Source of the DNA: Actinoplanes sp. NBC_00393
Lineage (GTDB): Bacteria > Actinomycetota > Actinomycetes > Mycobacteriales > Micromonosporaceae
NCBI RefSeq assembly: GCF_036053395.1
Contig: NZ_CP107942.1
Location: forward strand, 2,942,501 to 3,006,500
Direction: 5' to 3'
DNA length: 64,000 nt
Shown: positions 63,020 to 64,000 of the stretch, one piece after another
How positions within the stretch are numbered: position 1 is the stretch's first letter
How the letters are laid out: every line of letters begins with the position of its first letter
The notes under the pieces: model-generated
What the model was told of the DNA's origin: nothing
The model's input: the letters and a program-made list of their open reading frames with translations, nothing else
The model's database searches: none
Made by a program: the position numbers and the translations under genes

Positions 63020-63781
63020 TCACGATTCCTGCCAGTGCAGGTACCCGAGGCGCACGATCAGCGCGAGGACGACGACCAGCAGCACGATCCGCACGAATCC
63101 GGCGCCGCGGCGCAACGCCATCCGGGCGCCGACGACCGAGCCGGCGATGTTGGCGACCGCCATCGCGGCGCCGATCAGCCAGGCCACGTTGCCGGTGGCG
63201 GCGAACACCACCAGGGCGCCCAGGTTGGTGGCCGTGTTGACGATCTTCGCCATCGCCGAGCCGTGCAGGAAATCGGCGCCGACGATCGTGGTGAACGCGA
63301 GGACCAGGAAGGTGCCGGTGCCGGGGCCGATCAGCCCGTCGTAGGCGGCGATCACGCCGCCGGCCACGGCCACGGCGATGCCGCGCCGCCACGGGGTGCG
63401 CTTCTCCATGTGCTCGCGCAGGCCCATCTGCGGGCGTACGGTGACGAACACCGCGACCGCCACCAGCACGCCGATGATGACCGGCCGGTACGCGCTCGCC
63501 GGGATCCCGCCGGCCAGGGCGGCCCCGCAGCCGGAGCAGACCAGCGCCAGGACCGCGGACGGCCCGGCCACCCCCCAGTCGATTTTGGTGCGCCGCGCGT
63601 ACGTGACAGCTGCCGTGCTGGTCCCGCAGATCGCCGCGAGCTTGTTGGTGCCCAGCGCGGTCGCCAGCGGCAGGTGCGGGGCGGCCAGCAGCAGCGCGGG
63701 CAACAGCAGCAGACCGCCGCCGCCGACCACCGCATCGACCCACCCCGCCGCCGCTGCCGCGATCAGCAGCGTGGCGATCAC
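63020..63781 (-). CDS. TauE/SafE family membrane permease
   Basis: About 253 residues from GTG 63781. Eight membrane helices carry the family repeats [21 protein letters not shown] with ALGTNKLAAICGTSTAAVTY, and GGVIAAYDGLIGPGTGTFLV with AKIVNTATNLGALVVFAATG. These proteins export sulfite, sulfonates or organic anions. The start codon overlaps the stop of a 30-residue membrane peptide, so the two are coupled. Confidence 0.92.
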   Translation of the reverse strand: MIATLLIAAAAAGWVDAVVGGGGLLLLPALLLAAPHLPLATALGTNKLAAICGTSTAAVTYARRTKIDWGVAGPSAVLALVCSGCGAALAGGIPASAYRPVIIGVLVAVAVFVTVRPQMGLREHMEKRTPWRRGIAVAVAGGVIAAYDGLIGPGTGTFLVLAFTTIVGADFLHGSAMAKIVNTATNLGALVVFAATGNVAWLIGAAMAVANIAGSVVGARMALRRGAGFVRIVLLVVVLALIVRLGYLHWQES

Positions 63782-63870
63782 CTCGTGCCCCGGGCCTTCT
63801 GCAGCCAGGCGCCGATCAGCGCCCCGATCATCACCAAGGTCAGGACGCAACACAGCGCCTTGAAAAGCAT
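63778..63870 (-). CDS. 30-residue single-helix membrane peptide upstream of TauE/SafE
   Basis: ATG 63870 follows GGAGAAGG at a good distance. The peptide MLFKALCCVLTLVMIGALIG continues to a basic end KARGTR, a textbook one-pass helix. Its TGA overlaps the GTG of the permease (GTGA). It is too short for family assignment; it could modulate the permease or serve only for translational coupling. Confidence 0.6.
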   Translation of the reverse strand: MLFKALCCVLTLVMIGALIGAWLQKARGTR

Positions 63871-63900
63871 GCCTTCTCCACGTTGGCTAAGGTCGGCCGT

Positions 63901-64000
63901 GTGCGCCTGGCCACCTTCAACCTGTTGCACGGCAGATCGTTGTCCGACGGAACCGTACACGCCGACCGGATCGCGGCCGCCGTCGCCGACCTCGACGCCG
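63901..64000 (+). CDS. Start of an endonuclease/exonuclease/phosphatase family protein (partial)
   Basis: GTG 63901 opens VRLATFNLLHGRSLSDGTV and HADRIAAAVADLDA. The TFNLLHG motif, with Asn as metal ligand, is the standard N-terminus of EEP-fold phosphodiesterases. The rest lies beyond the window. It is divergent from the small membrane peptide gene, with 30 bp between the start codons. Confidence 0.75.
   Translation, partial: MRLATFNLLHGRSLSDGTVHADRIAAAVADLDA

Overview
The window is a 64-kb piece of a very GC-rich actinobacterial chromosome. GTG/TTG starts, 1-4 base start/stop overlaps, strong G/C at third codon positions and the gene set (LuxR-type ATPase regulators, ECF41 sigma factor, DesK/NarL-type two-component modules, dynamin pair, a FliA-type sigma factor beside a chemotaxis receptor) fit a Micromonosporaceae-like organism such as Actinoplanes. 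The genus is inferred, not proven.

Layout. 1-8 kb: accessory DNA with a Tn3-type serine resolvase, four passenger genes (DUF488 and a convergent partner, a winged-helix-like protein, an unknown) and a tnpA broken by two frameshifts, followed by one good 38-bp terminal repeat. 8-19 kb: ordinary chromosome, including DUF808, an arylsulfatase with its divergent formylglycine-generating enzyme, proline iminopeptidase, AAA ATPase, two RibD/DHFR-like reductases and a chemotaxis receptor. 19.3-24.3 kb: a decayed island holding a 5'-truncated LysR gene, an IS630 transposase stub, a stand-alone metallo-beta-lactamase-fold protein followed by a four-helix membrane protein, and a 34-codon remnant of an EttA-like ABC-F gene. 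24.4-36 kb: LysR/DapA-like pair, GntR-ABC operon with a perfect operator, ClpN-HTH and MerR genes with apparently leaderless promoters, a four-gene ABC plus two-component module, and a FliA-like sigma factor.

36-39 kb: a tandemly duplicated membrane protein-PadR module. 39.1-42.6 kb: one 1163-residue protein joining TIR, NB-ARC and KAP domains. This is the strongest candidate for an undescribed immune effector, and it is followed by an ABC-F gene with a structured leader and a tyrosine recombinase. 45-53 kb: UppP, DUF3626, NUDIX, a carboxymuconolactone-decarboxylase-like gene with an ECF41 sigma factor, PPK2, a 63-bp tandem-repeat field and an MFS-GntR operon whose regulator 3' end is duplicated. 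53-57 kb: two coupled dynamin-like GTPases with an acidic protein. 57-64 kb: a large LuxR ATPase regulator coupled to a small LuxR-like gene and an aldo/keto reductase, a frameshifted coiled-coil gene, a UPF0303 protein, and a TauE/SafE permease preceded by a 30-residue membrane peptide.

No tRNA, rRNA or CRISPR array was seen. Functions are read from motifs remembered for the families; no database search was possible.
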